The notes under the pieces: model-generated
What the model saw: the letters and a program-made list of their open reading frames with translations, nothing else
Told to the model about the DNA's origin: nothing
Databases searched by the model: none
Assembly: GCF_025963695.1 (NCBI RefSeq)
Contig: NZ_JAOQAH010000066.1
Coordinates: 1 to 64,000, forward strand
Origin: Segetibacter sp.
GTDB taxonomy: Bacteria; Bacteroidota; Bacteroidia; Chitinophagales; Chitinophagaceae
DNA: 64,000 bases
Reading direction: 5' to 3'
Program-made: the position numbers and the translations under genes
In this document: positions 6,727-15,764 of the stretch, piece after piece
How positions within the stretch are numbered: position 1 is the first letter of the stretch
Layout: every line of letters begins with the position of its first letter

Positions 6727-9334
6727 AAAGCTTTTCCTGTTCGATGTAATGCCTCTATTGTACCGGGCACATTTTGCAACAATGGGGAAGCAATTCGGAA
6801 CTACTACCGGCATTGACACCAGAACCACTTTGGTTTTTTACAATTATATCTTCCAGGTACTAACTGAGGCAAAACCTGGTGCTGTTGCCGCTGCACTAGA
6901 CTCAAAGCCTAAAGGTAGAGTAGCAGTGTCCTCCACCTACAAAGCAAACCGCGAGAAAATGCCTTCCGAAATCTACCATGCATTTCCTTATGCAATGCGG
7001 TTATTGGACTCGTTGAAAATACCTGTTTTAAAAGAAGAAGGTTATGAAGCTGACGACGTGATTGCGTCACTTGCTAAGAAAGGTGAAGCAATGGGTTATG
7101 ATGTTTTTATTGTAAGTCCGGATAAAGATTTTGCCCAACTTGTTTCAGATAATATTTTTCTTTTCAGGCCTGCTTACAAAGGTGCAGTGATGGAAACGCT
7201 TGACATTGAAGGCGTGAAAAATAAGTATGGAGTTGCACCAACTCAAATTGCTGATTACCTCGCTCTACGCGGTGATAGTGTCGACAACATTATTGGCGTT
7301 AAAGGAATAGGAGACAAAACGGCCGCCCAACTTTTAGCAGAATTTCAAAGCGTTGAAAAGCTGATTGAAGACGTTGAATTAATTAAGCAGCCGAAAGTGA
7401 GAGAGTCAATTATAGCATCAAAGGTTCAGTTAATAGAGAATAAGCAGTTGGCCGTTTTAACAGGTGATCTTGATGTAACATTTGAATGGGATAGTGTTCA
7501 AATACAAAAGCCTGATGAAAATCAACTGCTCCCGTTGCTGGATGAATTACAATTTGTAAAAATCAGGGAGCGATTAGAAAAGCAAGGATTTATTAAGATT
7601 GAAGATTCTGCTAACAGTAACATTGAAACAGCTCACGTTCGGGTTATTGAAGTGACTGTAGAGGAAGCCATAACAAAATTTAGTGAAGTCAAGATAGTTG
7701 CTGTTGGATTCTTAGAAAAATCGGCTGACCATCTCTTTATCATGGGAACTGGCACTACCGAAATTTTTAAAGTGCTTCTTACTGATAATACCAATTGGAA
7801 TGGGTTGATTAGTTTTCTTGATAATGCGGAGATAACAAAAGTGGGCTGGCAGTTAAAGCCGTTATTAAAAAGGATAACCGCCGAAAATATCTATCTCCAA
7901 AGTAATTGGATTGATTTATCTCTTGCAGCCTATTTACTTGAACCTGACTCGAAAATTGAGTTGCCCTATATAAAAGATAAATACCAGTTGGCGGAGTATA
8001 AGCTGGCAGAGTTTGAGGGTGAGTTGAACTATTTGCCATCCATGATTTTAGCCCATAAAAACATTCTTGCTAAGATGGAAGAAATGGGATTGTCTAAGCT
8101 GTTTTTCGAAATCGAGCTGCCCCTGCAATCGGCTATAGCGGCAATGGAATTACACGGACTAAAAATAGATCAGCCAACCTTAAGCGAGATTGATAAAGTA
8201 TTAACCCAACAACTAAACGTTCTTGAAATAAAATTGTACGGGGCCGCAGGTTCAAAGTTTAATATAAACTCTCCTTCTAAGACAGCAGAAATTCTTCAAC
8301 AGGTTTGCGAAACATCTGAACTTAAAAAAACAAAGACAGGACAGATTTCAACTGCCGAACCTCATCTTGCAGATCTTGCTGACAAGTATCCTTTCATCGC
8401 TGACTTGCTTCTATATAGAAAGCTTAATAAGATCATTACTACTTATGTGTATTCGTTGCCTAAATATGTCAACCCATCAACCCACAAAATCCATCCAACG
8501 TTTTCGCAAATTGTTGCGGGTACAGGCAGGCTGAGTTGTACTGAACCTAATCTTCAAAATCTTCCCATAAGAAGTGAGGCAGGACGCGAAGTGCGAAAAG
8601 CCATCGTTCCATCGGGATCGAATTTTAGTATACTGAGTATAGATTATAACCAGGTTGAACTTCGGCTGCTTGCTGCTTTAAGCGGGGATAAGGTGATGAT
8701 AGAAACTTTTAAGTCAGGAAAAGATATTCATACCACTACCGCAAGCCGGGTATTTAAGGTGGATGAAAAGGAGGTGACTAAAGACATGCGGGGCAAAGCA
8801 AAAGGGATAAATTTTGGTATTGCTTACGGTATCACCCCGTGGGGTTTGGCAACGCGGCTAAAAATATCGCAAAAAGATGCAAAGCAAATTATTGATGCAT
8901 ACTTCCAGGAGTTTTGTTCAGTAAAAGAATATCTCGAAAGATCCGTTACAGAGAGTCGTGAAAGGGGTTATACAAAAACCAGGTATGGCCGGATAAGGTA
9001 TATTGAAGGGATTAACTCTGGTAATGGTACCACACGTAAGATAGCTGAACGCATGGCAGTAAATGCTCCGATACAAGGGTTGGCGGCTGACATCATTAAG
9101 GAAGCGATGGTGTCGATTCACAAGTTCATACTTCATCATAAATTACGAACCCGTCTGATTTTGCAGGTACACGATGAACTGGTTTTTGATGCAGCAGATG
9201 ACGAGTTGCAAATGCTGGTTCCGGAAGTTGTACAAATAATGGAGACGAAGGCTGACTTTCTGGTTCCATTACAAGTAAATGTAACAGTAGGTAAGAACTG
9301 GCTCGACCAGGAGGAATATGTAGTACGTAAATAG
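6716..9334 (+). CDS. polA: DNA polymerase I
   Basis: 872 residues in three domains. Residues 1 to about 290 are the 5'-3' exonuclease (FEN) domain with 'FDVMPLLYRAHFA', 'EEGYEADDVIAS', 'VSPDKDF' and the helix-hairpin-helix 'VKGIGDKTAAQLL'. About 300-470 is a 3'-5' exonuclease-like domain. About 480-872 is the family A polymerase: motif A 'SIDYNQVELRLLAAL' (about 640), the O-helix 'RGKAKGINFGIAYG' (about 692) and motif C 'QVHDELVFD' (about 818). Catalytic polymerase residues are intact. In the proofreading domain the DxE of motif I reads 'VAVGFLEK' and the motif II Asp reads 'GWQLKPLL', so proofreading is probably lost. It follows uvsE with an 11-bp overlap and converges on the Fpg/Nei gene. 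It serves Okazaki fragment processing and repair gap filling. Confidence 0.97.
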   Translation: MKNKKLFLFDVMPLLYRAHFATMGKQFGTTTGIDTRTTLVFYNYIFQVLTEAKPGAVAAALDSKPKGRVAVSSTYKANREKMPSEIYHAFPYAMRLLDSLKIPVLKEEGYEADDVIASLAKKGEAMGYDVFIVSPDKDFAQLVSDNIFLFRPAYKGAVMETLDIEGVKNKYGVAPTQIADYLALRGDSVDNIIGVKGIGDKTAAQLLAEFQSVEKLIEDVELIKQPKVRESIIASKVQLIENKQLAVLTGDLDVTFEWDSVQIQKPDENQLLPLLDELQFVKIRERLEKQGFIKIEDSANSNIETAHVRVIEVTVEEAITKFSEVKIVAVGFLEKSADHLFIMGTGTTEIFKVLLTDNTNWNGLISFLDNAEITKVGWQLKPLLKRITAENIYLQSNWIDLSLAAYLLEPDSKIELPYIKDKYQLAEYKLAEFEGELNYLPSMILAHKNILAKMEEMGLSKLFFEIELPLQSAIAAMELHGLKIDQPTLSEIDKVLTQQLNVLEIKLYGAAGSKFNINSPSKTAEILQQVCETSELKKTKTGQISTAEPHLADLADKYPFIADLLLYRKLNKIITTYVYSLPKYVNPSTHKIHPTFSQIVAGTGRLSCTEPNLQNLPIRSEAGREVRKAIVPSGSNFSILSIDYNQVELRLLAALSGDKVMIETFKSGKDIHTTTASRVFKVDEKEVTKDMRGKAKGINFGIAYGITPWGLATRLKISQKDAKQIIDAYFQEFCSVKEYLERSVTESRERGYTKTRYGRIRYIEGINSGNGTTRKIAERMAVNAPIQGLAADIIKEAMVSIHKFILHHKLRTRLILQVHDELVFDAADDELQMLVPEVVQIMETKADFLVPLQVNVTVGKNWLDQEEYVVRK

Positions 9335-9343
9335 TGTGAGTTG

Positions 9344-10090
9344 CTAAAAGTTATCAGGAATATATAGCTTCTGGCACTTATCACAGAAATAACAACTTCT
9401 GGCAGACTTTCCTATCTTCTCTTTCAGCAATGGCACACGGTCCCGCGGGCATTCTTTCTTTTTATACACCTCCCAATGGTCGTTGTCAGTGCCCTCGCGT
9501 TTCCAATCGAGGTACTCGAAGCTTAGTTTCACGCACTCTTCAATCAACGTTTGTAATTTCTCTACAGGTATTTCACCAACCAAACTTTCAGGATGTATTT
9601 GTCTTCTAAATAAAACCTCGTTCTTAATTTTATTTCCTACTCCTGCTAATATGTTTTGATCAAGTAGTGCTTCACAAATTAGTTGCCTAGGTTTCAACAC
9701 CATCTTTTCAAGTGCCTTTTGGGGGTTAAAAGACTTATCTATCACGTCTATGGTCCAATCATACATCTTATCAAGCGGCTCTTTTATAAACCTACACTTG
9801 CAGGCGTAGAAGTTTACTTCTCCATTCTCAAATACAAGTCCTAACTGAAGAGCACGGTTTAAAGTAGAATCAATGGCATACTTACCAAACAACACGAGAT
9901 GGATACGAATAGTAAAGTCAGGAAAGCAGAATAAAAGTTCTTTACCAAAAGTCTTCATATCAACTAACGCCTGTCCCTCTACCAGGTCATAAGGAATTCC
10001 TTTTTCGCGACCCTTTGCTTCTACAACTGTCTCCCCTACAAAATGAGATAATTGTTCCTTTAGGAAAACCATTTGCGGTCCTTCTGGCAT
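9344..10090 (-). CDS. Fpg/Nei family DNA glycosylase/AP lyase
   Basis: 248 residues starting MPEGP, which gives the catalytic N-terminal Pro and Glu of the Fpg/Nei family after Met removal. A conserved Lys lies in 'FGKELLF' (about 50), the helix-two-turn-helix in 'ICEALLDQNILAGVGNKIKNEVLF' (about 138-161), and a C-terminal zinc finger is recognisable. The finger is atypical: the first ligand pair reads C-P-R-D instead of C-x2-C, while the second pair is C-x2-C with an extra Cys three residues before it. The enzyme excises oxidised bases and cleaves the backbone. It converges with polA (9 bp apart). Whether the substrate is 8-oxoguanine (Fpg) or oxidised pyrimidines (Nei) cannot be decided from sequence alone. 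Confidence 0.9.
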   Translation of the reverse strand: MPEGPQMVFLKEQLSHFVGETVVEAKGREKGIPYDLVEGQALVDMKTFGKELLFCFPDFTIRIHLVLFGKYAIDSTLNRALQLGLVFENGEVNFYACKCRFIKEPLDKMYDWTIDVIDKSFNPQKALEKMVLKPRQLICEALLDQNILAGVGNKIKNEVLFRRQIHPESLVGEIPVEKLQTLIEECVKLSFEYLDWKREGTDNDHWEVYKKKECPRDRVPLLKEKIGKSARSCYFCDKCQKLYIPDNF

Positions 10091-10172
10091 ACTAAGAGGT
10101 TTAGAGGTGTTTGTTGTTATAAATGATTTAGAGGAAAAAGCCTTTCGAAAGATCAGATCTGTTTAAAAACAA

Positions 10173-10204
10173 AAAAGGAGCACAAACCTAGTTATGCTCC
10201 TTTT
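10173..10204 (-). terminator. Intrinsic terminator after the glycine-zipper lipoprotein gene
   Basis: Perfect 10-bp stem AAAAGGAGCA / TGCTCCTTTT with a 12-nt loop. On the minus strand it is preceded by A-rich and followed by T-rich sequence and ends 20 bp downstream of the stop at 10224. It may also insulate the divergent Fpg/Nei promoter region. Confidence 0.8.
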
Positions 10205-10223
10205 CATTATAGACGATCAGCAA

Positions 10224-10919
10224 TTATTGCTGTTCAACTTTTTTGTCTTGTTTCTTTCCAAAGATATAACCGCCCGCTGCTCCAACAATGCCGCCTATAA
10301 CGGCTCCTTTCGTTTTATTCTTGCTGATTACCGCTCCAATTACAGCACCGGAGGCACCCCCTATTGCGCCACCTTTCGCTGCTTTGCTCCAGCCACCTTC
10401 TTTTTTAGCGGGTACTTCAGCCGGAGTAGAAGAGGTGCCGGCAATATCACCATTGCCTTCGTCTGACGAACTAGTTCCACTACCCGCTGTTCCCTCGGTA
10501 CCGGTTGTTCCTGTTCCTCTGCCGTAAGGCTCTCGTTTTGTACCTGAATTTACAGGATTTGGTGTTTTAGCCACTCCTGCACTTTCTGATTCTGCCGGAG
10601 CTTTATAAACAGGGCGCTTTGCTGGTCTTGCAGCACGAGCTTGTTTTGCCGGCGCATCTCTGTAAATAATTATGGTTTTCGGTTTTTCTACTTCGGGTGC
10701 TGGTGCTGGCTCTGCTTCAGCCGGCATCTCTTCTACACCCGGACTTGTAAATGTTTGCTGAGATGCTACTTCCTGTTTTTCTTTCCATTCCTTGTAATCG
10801 CTTAAACCAATTGTATCGGTTGAAGAAACAGTTTTAGTAGTAGTTGTTTCTTGCGACGCTTTGTCGCTACATGAAGCAAATATTGCTGCTATAGCAATTG
10901 ATAGTATAGTTTTTTTCAT
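10224..10919 (-). CDS. Glycine-zipper lipoprotein
   Basis: 231 residues. Lipoprotein signal with lipobox FASC (Cys17). Residues about 35-160 are low-complexity, rich in Pro, Ala, Glu, Thr and Ser, typical of a periplasm-spanning linker. The C-terminus (about 172-225) is a glycine zipper with repeated GxxxG spacing ('KGGAIGGASGAVIGAVI', 'GAVIGGIVGAAGGYIFG') around a short charged hinge, which probably inserts into a membrane as a helical hairpin. This resembles YMGG-like and Rickettsia 17 kDa surface antigen-type glycine-zipper domains. Function unknown. Monogenic, with its own terminator, and divergent from the GH53 gene. Confidence 0.82.
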   Translation of the reverse strand: MKKTILSIAIAAIFASCSDKASQETTTTKTVSSTDTIGLSDYKEWKEKQEVASQQTFTSPGVEEMPAEAEPAPAPEVEKPKTIIIYRDAPAKQARAARPAKRPVYKAPAESESAGVAKTPNPVNSGTKREPYGRGTGTTGTEGTAGSGTSSSDEGNGDIAGTSSTPAEVPAKKEGGWSKAAKGGAIGGASGAVIGAVISKNKTKGAVIGGIVGAAGGYIFGKKQDKKVEQQ

Positions 10920-11164
10920 TGTAATAGTCTTTGAAAGATTGTTATTTATTGATGCACTAAATACAAACTAAGCGCCAATTTTAAGTAGTTAGGAAAGGTT
11001 TAACAAGTTGATTGTTAATACTAGTGTGTTGTAGAAAACGGGACGATTTAGGGGCGATACTAAGCCTAAAGTAGCAATCAGAAAGAACCAGGGAAGAGGC
11101 ATTGGCTTTTTCAGGCTTTGCAAGTGACGGCGAAGCAGTCACCAGTTTACTTCGTGTAATGTTG

Positions 11165-11172
11165 TAAGTTTG
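11165..11172 (+). promoter_or_regulatory. Putative -7 element TAAGTTTG for the GH53 gene
   Basis: Exact TAnnTTTG match 22 bp before the ATG at 11195, giving a leader of about 16 nt. No convincing -33 TTG is seen at 17-23 bp upstream. Confidence 0.5.
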
Positions 11173-11194
11173 AAGCCAAAAAAATATTTTTTAT

Positions 11195-12265
11195 ATGATC
11201 GGAAATTTTGCTACAGCCAGTAATAAAAAAGCTGCAATTCTTGCTTTTTTATTACTATCTATTACCCTGTTTTCTGCCTGCTCCTCAACAAAACCCGCGC
11301 AGCGAAAACAAAGCAAAGAATTTGCAAAAGGGGGTGACGTTAGTTGGCTACCGCAAATGGAAGCATCAGGTTTTAAGTTTTATAATGACCAGGGAGTAGA
11401 AGAGGATTGCTTAAAAATTTTGAAAGATCATGGCATAAATACAATCAGGTTAAGAACGTTTGTCAATCCTTCGAATGATAAAAGAAGCGGGCACTGCAGT
11501 AAGGAAGAAACAGTAGCCATGGCTGTACGTGCACAGAAAATGGGGATGAGAATTATGATTGATTTTCATTACAGCGATAGCTGGGCAGACCCAGGCAAGC
11601 AAAAGAAGCCGGCGGCTTGGCAGGGGCACACTTTTCCGCAATTACTGGATGACGTATACAACTATACCGCCGGTGTAATGACTGCCTTGAAAACAAGTGG
11701 GGTTTATCCGGAGTGGGTACAGGTTGGAAATGAAACGCCGGGGGGAATGATTTATCCCGAAGGCAAAACCTCTAACTGGAAGCAATTAGCGCAGTTAATC
11801 AATAAAGGTTACGATGCTATTAAAGCTACCAGTCCCCGCTCGAAAGTGATTCTGCACGTTGACCAGGGAAATAATAGCCCACGCTTTAAAAGCTGGTTTG
11901 ATAGTGCAACAGTACACAAAGCAAAGTATGATGTAATAGGCTTATCGTATTATCCTTACTGGTTGAAAGGAAATCCTGATTATACCCTTTCGATTAATGA
12001 TCTTGGAGATAATTTAAACGACATGGCGAGCCGTTATGGTAAGGAAGTAATGGTGGTAGAAGTGGGAGGCGAAGACACCAAACCTGATAATACATACGAC
12101 ATGTTAGTTGCAGTTCAACAAAAGGTAAGGGCGGTACCAAACGGAAAAGGTTTAGGTGTTATTTATTGGGAACCACAGGGGGCGAAGAGCTGGAGCGGTT
12201 ATGGGCTAAGTGCATGGGGAAGTGACGGGAAACCGACTAAGGCACTAGACGCGTTTTTAAAATAG
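11195..12265 (+). CDS. GH53 endo-beta-1,4-galactanase, lipoprotein
   Basis: 356 residues. Lipoprotein signal with lipobox FSAC (about Cys29), suggesting anchoring on the outer membrane. The remainder is a GH53 TIM barrel: 'GINTIRLRTFVNP' (about 84), 'IMIDFHYSDSWADPGKQKKP' (about 126), acid/base Glu in 'WVQVGNETPGGM' (about 180) and nucleophile Glu in 'VMVVEVGGE' (about 289). GH53 enzymes cleave beta-1,4-galactan side chains of pectic rhamnogalacturonan I or type I arabinogalactan. The length is normal for a single-domain member. Followed after 61 bp by a DUF1080 gene on the same strand, possibly co-transcribed. Family and activity are well supported by motifs. Confidence 0.93.
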   Translation: MIGNFATASNKKAAILAFLLLSITLFSACSSTKPAQRKQSKEFAKGGDVSWLPQMEASGFKFYNDQGVEEDCLKILKDHGINTIRLRTFVNPSNDKRSGHCSKEETVAMAVRAQKMGMRIMIDFHYSDSWADPGKQKKPAAWQGHTFPQLLDDVYNYTAGVMTALKTSGVYPEWVQVGNETPGGMIYPEGKTSNWKQLAQLINKGYDAIKATSPRSKVILHVDQGNNSPRFKSWFDSATVHKAKYDVIGLSYYPYWLKGNPDYTLSINDLGDNLNDMASRYGKEVMVVEVGGEDTKPDNTYDMLVAVQQKVRAVPNGKGLGVIYWEPQGAKSWSGYGLSAWGSDGKPTKALDAFLK

Positions 12266-12326
12266 GAGTAAGTACAAGAGTTCTTGCGTAAAGTTTAGTT
12301 GGAATGTGCAGATAAAAACAACCCAT

Positions 12327-12968
12327 ATGAGAAGTATAACAACTGTTGCTGGCCTGGTTATCGTTTTTGCCATTACCGGTTTTATTGGTTTAAATCGTCA
12401 GAAGCACGTTGCCTTATTCGACGGCAAGACTTTTAAGGGATGGGAAGGTGATACCGTTAATACCTGGCGCATCGAAAATGGATCTATTGCCGCTGGTTCG
12501 CTCGATAAAGTCGCCCCGCACAATGACTTTATCGTTACCAAAAAAGAATATTCGAATTTTGTCTTACGCCTGAAATTTAAACTGGTTGGAAAGGAAGGTT
12601 TTGTAAACGCAGGAGTTCAATTCAATAGTCAGCGATTGAAAAACCCTCCCTATGAAATGACCGGGTACAAGGCTGACCTGGGTCCTAGATACTGGGGAAG
12701 TTTATATGACGAATCTCGCCGAAATAAAACGCTGGCGCAACCCGATTCCTTACTTATCGTCAGTTTGCTGAAACCGGACGAATGGAATGATTACGAGATA
12801 CGATCGGGCAACGCCAGGATACAGATATTTTTGAATAAACAAAAGACTGTTGATTACACTGAAACCGACAAATCTATTCCTCAGTCCGGTCACATCGGTC
12901 TTCAAATACATGGGGGTGGAAAAACAATGGTGTATTATAAAGATCTCCAGTTAGAACAACTGCCATAG
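12327..12968 (+). CDS. DUF1080 protein (3-keto-disaccharide hydrolase family), second copy
   Basis: 213 residues from the ATG at 12327; the frame is also open from a GTG at 12306, but the ATG places the hydrophobic signal/anchor directly at the N-terminus. One DUF1080 beta-sandwich follows: 'HVALFDGKTFKGWEGD', 'EYSNFVLRLKFKLVGKEGFVNAGVQFNSQ', 'KPDEWNDYEIRSGNARIQIFLNKQKTVDYTE' and 'GHIGLQIHGGGKTMVYYKDLQLEQL'. It is clearly diverged from the copy at 4941. Likely exported. Lies downstream of the GH53 lipoprotein on the same strand and ends before a strong bidirectional hairpin. Enzymatic activity is inferred only from the family. Confidence 0.85.
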   Translation: MRSITTVAGLVIVFAITGFIGLNRQKHVALFDGKTFKGWEGDTVNTWRIENGSIAAGSLDKVAPHNDFIVTKKEYSNFVLRLKFKLVGKEGFVNAGVQFNSQRLKNPPYEMTGYKADLGPRYWGSLYDESRRNKTLAQPDSLLIVSLLKPDEWNDYEIRSGNARIQIFLNKQKTVDYTETDKSIPQSGHIGLQIHGGGKTMVYYKDLQLEQLP

Positions 12969-13046
12969 GAAATTCATCCGGTTTTGTTCCCCTAAGTACA
13001 ACTGCGTTTTTAATCTTTACTTTAACCTGTTCCTTTGACCCCATAA

Positions 13047-13072
13047 AAAAGCCACCATAATAGGTGGCTTTT
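13047..13072. terminator. Bidirectional terminator between convergent genes
   Basis: Perfect 10-bp stem AAAAGCCACC / GGTGGCTTTT with a 6-nt loop, flanked by A-rich and T-rich runs. It lies between the plus-strand DUF1080 gene and the minus-strand DUF892 gene and can serve both. Confidence 0.85.
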
Positions 13073-13090
13073 ATTTAAAAAAGAAATTCA

Positions 13091-13633
13091 TTACGCCTTC
13101 TCTTCCGATGCTTCATAATTCACATGATTCTCCGCGATTTTGGTCAACAAGACATCTGTTTGTTTTTCCTCTTCCAATGTAGTGTGCAGTAGTTGAGCAA
13201 CTTCAGAAAGTCCCAAAGTTTCCGCCAGTTGTGCCAGTCCACCGTAAGTAGCGATTTCATAGTGCTCTACTTTTTGCGCAGCGAAAATGAGTCCTACGTC
13301 CCTTGTAGCAGTTTTTGAATCTGTATCGGCTATTATTCCTTCACCTTCTTTAATGATGCCTTCTATCGCCTCACAAGTTTTACCCTTTGCCTTTTCGCCT
13401 AATAATTCAAACACCTTTTCAAGTCTTTCTATCTGGTCTTCAGTCATAGTTACATGACTTTCAAAGGCCGCCTTTAACTCGTCTGACGTTGCTGCCTTTT
13501 TCATCTTAGGTAGCGTCTTTACGATTTGCTTTTCAGCGTAATAAATGTCTTTCAATTCATCTACAAAAAATTCTTTAAGTAGTGAATTTGCTGCTCCCGC
13601 ACCAACGTGCTTTCCAATAACTGACTTTGCCAT
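13091..13633 (-). CDS. DUF892 ferritin-like protein (YciE/YciF family)
   Basis: 180 residues from the ATG at 13633; the frame is open to 13696 but the extra 21 residues are not part of the family and MAKSVIGKH is a natural start. The protein is an all-helical ferritin-like bundle: 'LKEFFVDELKDIYYAEKQIVKTLPKM' (about 20-45), 'ESHVTMTEDQIERLEKVFELL' (about 58-78), 'AAQKVEHYEIATYGGLAQLAETLG' (about 122-145) and 'LLHTTLEEEKQTDVLLTKIAENHVN' (about 151-175). The E...ExxH pairs are expected di-iron ligands. YciE/YciF-type proteins are linked to stress responses. It ends against the shared terminator. Confidence 0.9.
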   Translation of the reverse strand: MAKSVIGKHVGAGAANSLLKEFFVDELKDIYYAEKQIVKTLPKMKKAATSDELKAAFESHVTMTEDQIERLEKVFELLGEKAKGKTCEAIEGIIKEGEGIIADTDSKTATRDVGLIFAAQKVEHYEIATYGGLAQLAETLGLSEVAQLLHTTLEEEKQTDVLLTKIAENHVNYEASEEKA

Positions 13634-14410
13634 AAAATATGTTTTTACTACTGATATAAATTTTTGTACCAACAACTGGGGCATTATTAGTTTCAAAAGC
13701 TGTAAAAAGCCGGTTATATGGCCTTTGAAAATTTAAAAATTACCAGAAAGGTTTGTCAAAGCATCAGACTTGTTAATAGCCAGTAGGCGTAAACAAAACA
13801 CTTTTTTGAAAGTTAATTACAGCTGTTTGACGGGCATTTTTTTACAGCAGCGATATTTGTATGAGAAACGTTAGAAATAGCCATTTCTTAAGTGGGGCAA
13901 AATGACGGCAGTTTAAATAGCTTTCCATTACTTTAAGAAGTGGCAGAGGCCATTAAGATCGCTTACACAAATACACTAACCTTTATACCTGCATTTGATT
14001 AATCGGCTTCTTTATAATATATTCGAAACGAATTTGCCTCAATTGTTTCGGTCCTCAAAAAGAGTAAAATATTACAGGATTCGAAATAATCCTGGTTGCT
14101 TTGGTTTTGTAAACACTATTAACGATGCTATATGAGATTTAATAAATCTAAATCCTCTCTGCTCTTAGCGTACAATCTTCGCTCCTTCTTTGCCTCAACT
14201 TTTAATAAAACTGCCAACTTTAGTTTCCGGACTTAAAATCATTTCTCCGACCGTTCCGTTTTTCGCAATTGGTGGCGCCTATCGTCCTCTTGGGTACAGT
14301 TGGAGCCTTTTAGTTAGAAAATGCCGGTTGCACCAAATTTCCTGTTTGTAACTAGAACCGATTTAATGAATATTTTAATAATAGAGGAATAACATAGTAA
14401 ACCCTACAAT
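13634..14410. other. Gene-free interval, 777 bp
   Basis: No open frame with recognisable protein features, RNA gene or dispersed repeat was found. It must contain the promoter of the RraA-like gene at 14411, but no exact TAnnTTTG is close to that ATG. Confidence 0.5.
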
Positions 14411-15343
14411 ATGAAGACAAAATTTTTTCTTGCTGCCTTTGTGCTATCATCCTTTTTTGCAAAAGCCCAACACGTCGGTTCAACGCCTGAATACGTGAAA
14501 ATGTTAACTTCAAAATGGGACGGCGAACGATCGGCCGATGGACGGCCAAAGGTTTCCGACGGACTTTTGGAGCGCCTGAACAATTGCACACTCGAACAGA
14601 TTTGGGGCTACCTTGGAAACAGGGGCTTTCGCAACCAGGTAGAAAAAAACTGGGTAATTCTAAAACCGGGGGAGACTATGGTAGGCCGTGTAGTAACTGC
14701 TCAATTTATGCCAATGCGGCCCGATTTGGACACCTTTGTAAGAGTACAAGGTAAAGCTGAAGGTCGGTCGCAGCATGGAGGCATCAACATTTGGCCGATA
14801 GATATTTTAGCCAAAAATGATATTTATGTCGCTGACGGATTTGGCAAAATTAAAGATGGTACACTCATCGGCTCAAGCCTTGGCAATGCTATTTATGGCA
14901 AGACAGGCAAGGGCGTTATTTTCTACGGTTCTATCCGCGACATGCAGGAGCTGAAGGAAACCAAAGGTTTCAACGCCTGGATTAAAGGAAGCGACCCGTC
15001 TTACATTAAGGATATGACTCCGACTTCTATCAACGCGCCAATTCGTGTGGGCGATGTAAGTGTGCTTCCGGGCGACGTAGTGTTTGCAAATGAATACGGA
15101 GTAGTGTTTATACCCGCTTACCTGATGGAAGGCCTTGTAACTGCTTCTGAAATGACTGGCCTTCGTGATGAATTTGAAAGGGCAATGCTGCAGTCAGGCA
15201 AATACCCTTCAGGAGAAGTACATGGCGACTGGGCAGATAAAATTAAAGATGAATTTAGGGCATGGTTTAAAAAATACCCAAAGAAGACTGCCATTACTTC
15301 GAAAGAGGTGGAAGCATATTTAAAGAAGGACGGGCGTAATTAA
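14411..15343 (+). CDS. RraA-like aldolase family protein with signal peptide, copy A
   Basis: 310 residues. A Sec signal peptide ends at FFAKAQ (about residue 20), unusual because characterised RraA and HMG/CHA aldolases are cytoplasmic. The mature part carries the family core: 'GKIKDGTLIGSSLGNAIYGKTGKGVIFYGSIRDMQELKE' region (about 158-196), with the Arg-Asp pair that is catalytic in HMG/CHA aldolases, and 'VSVLPGDVVFANEYGVVFIP' (about 216). The family comprises 4-hydroxy-4-methyl-2-oxoglutarate aldolases and RNase E inhibitors; the retained RD pair favours aldolase-like chemistry. A paralogue of the same length lies 421 bp downstream, followed by an ACS-type MFS transporter. Substrate unknown. 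Confidence 0.85.
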   Translation: MKTKFFLAAFVLSSFFAKAQHVGSTPEYVKMLTSKWDGERSADGRPKVSDGLLERLNNCTLEQIWGYLGNRGFRNQVEKNWVILKPGETMVGRVVTAQFMPMRPDLDTFVRVQGKAEGRSQHGGINIWPIDILAKNDIYVADGFGKIKDGTLIGSSLGNAIYGKTGKGVIFYGSIRDMQELKETKGFNAWIKGSDPSYIKDMTPTSINAPIRVGDVSVLPGDVVFANEYGVVFIPAYLMEGLVTASEMTGLRDEFERAMLQSGKYPSGEVHGDWADKIKDEFRAWFKKYPKKTAITSKEVEAYLKKDGRN

Positions 15344-15500
15344 GTATTGAATTATTCTGCTGCTTTTATTCTTTTTCGCAGGCATTTGTAATATTATTAA
15401 ACATCGTTGCCACGCTCGTTTCAAAGATAGTTTTTCATGGCAACCTGTTTAGTGCAACTATTTAGCTTAGCACTTGACGCTTTGCTGCTAAAAGAAAAAA

Positions 15501-15530
15501 CAGTAGAAGTGTGCGACGCAACAATGCTTA
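15501..15530 (+). repeat. Interspersed dyad repeat, copy 2 (TGCGACGCA type)
   Basis: Left flank GTAGAAG, perfect dyad core TGCGACGCA, then CAATGCTT. A degenerate copy in the opposite orientation (CATCGTTGCCACGC) sits at 15402-15415, so the two form a loose inverted pair in the gap between the two RraA-like genes. Confidence 0.75.
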
Positions 15531-15688
15531 CAGAAAGGTTTTTAGTTGGACCAAAAAAGATTTCTTAATTGCACTTACTTTTTATTGAAAATAACCTGCC
15601 TATAAAGCAGGAAGCGTGGTGGCACATGCACATTCTTCTGTTAAAGGAAAAGGAACGAGGATGAGGTACGGCTTAAGACGCTAAGAAT

Positions 15689-15696
15689 TAATTTTG
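15689..15696 (+). promoter_or_regulatory. Putative -7 element TAATTTTG for RraA-like copy B
   Basis: Exact TAnnTTTG match 68 bp before the ATG at 15765, implying that copy B has its own promoter. A short ACTTCC/GGAAGT inverted repeat lies between it and the gene. No -33 TTG is evident. Confidence 0.45.
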
Positions 15697-15764
15697 ATAC
15701 TTCCACTTTCGGGGGGAAGTGTCTTTCTAAAACGAAATAACATCTTAAAATCAGAATCAAAATA

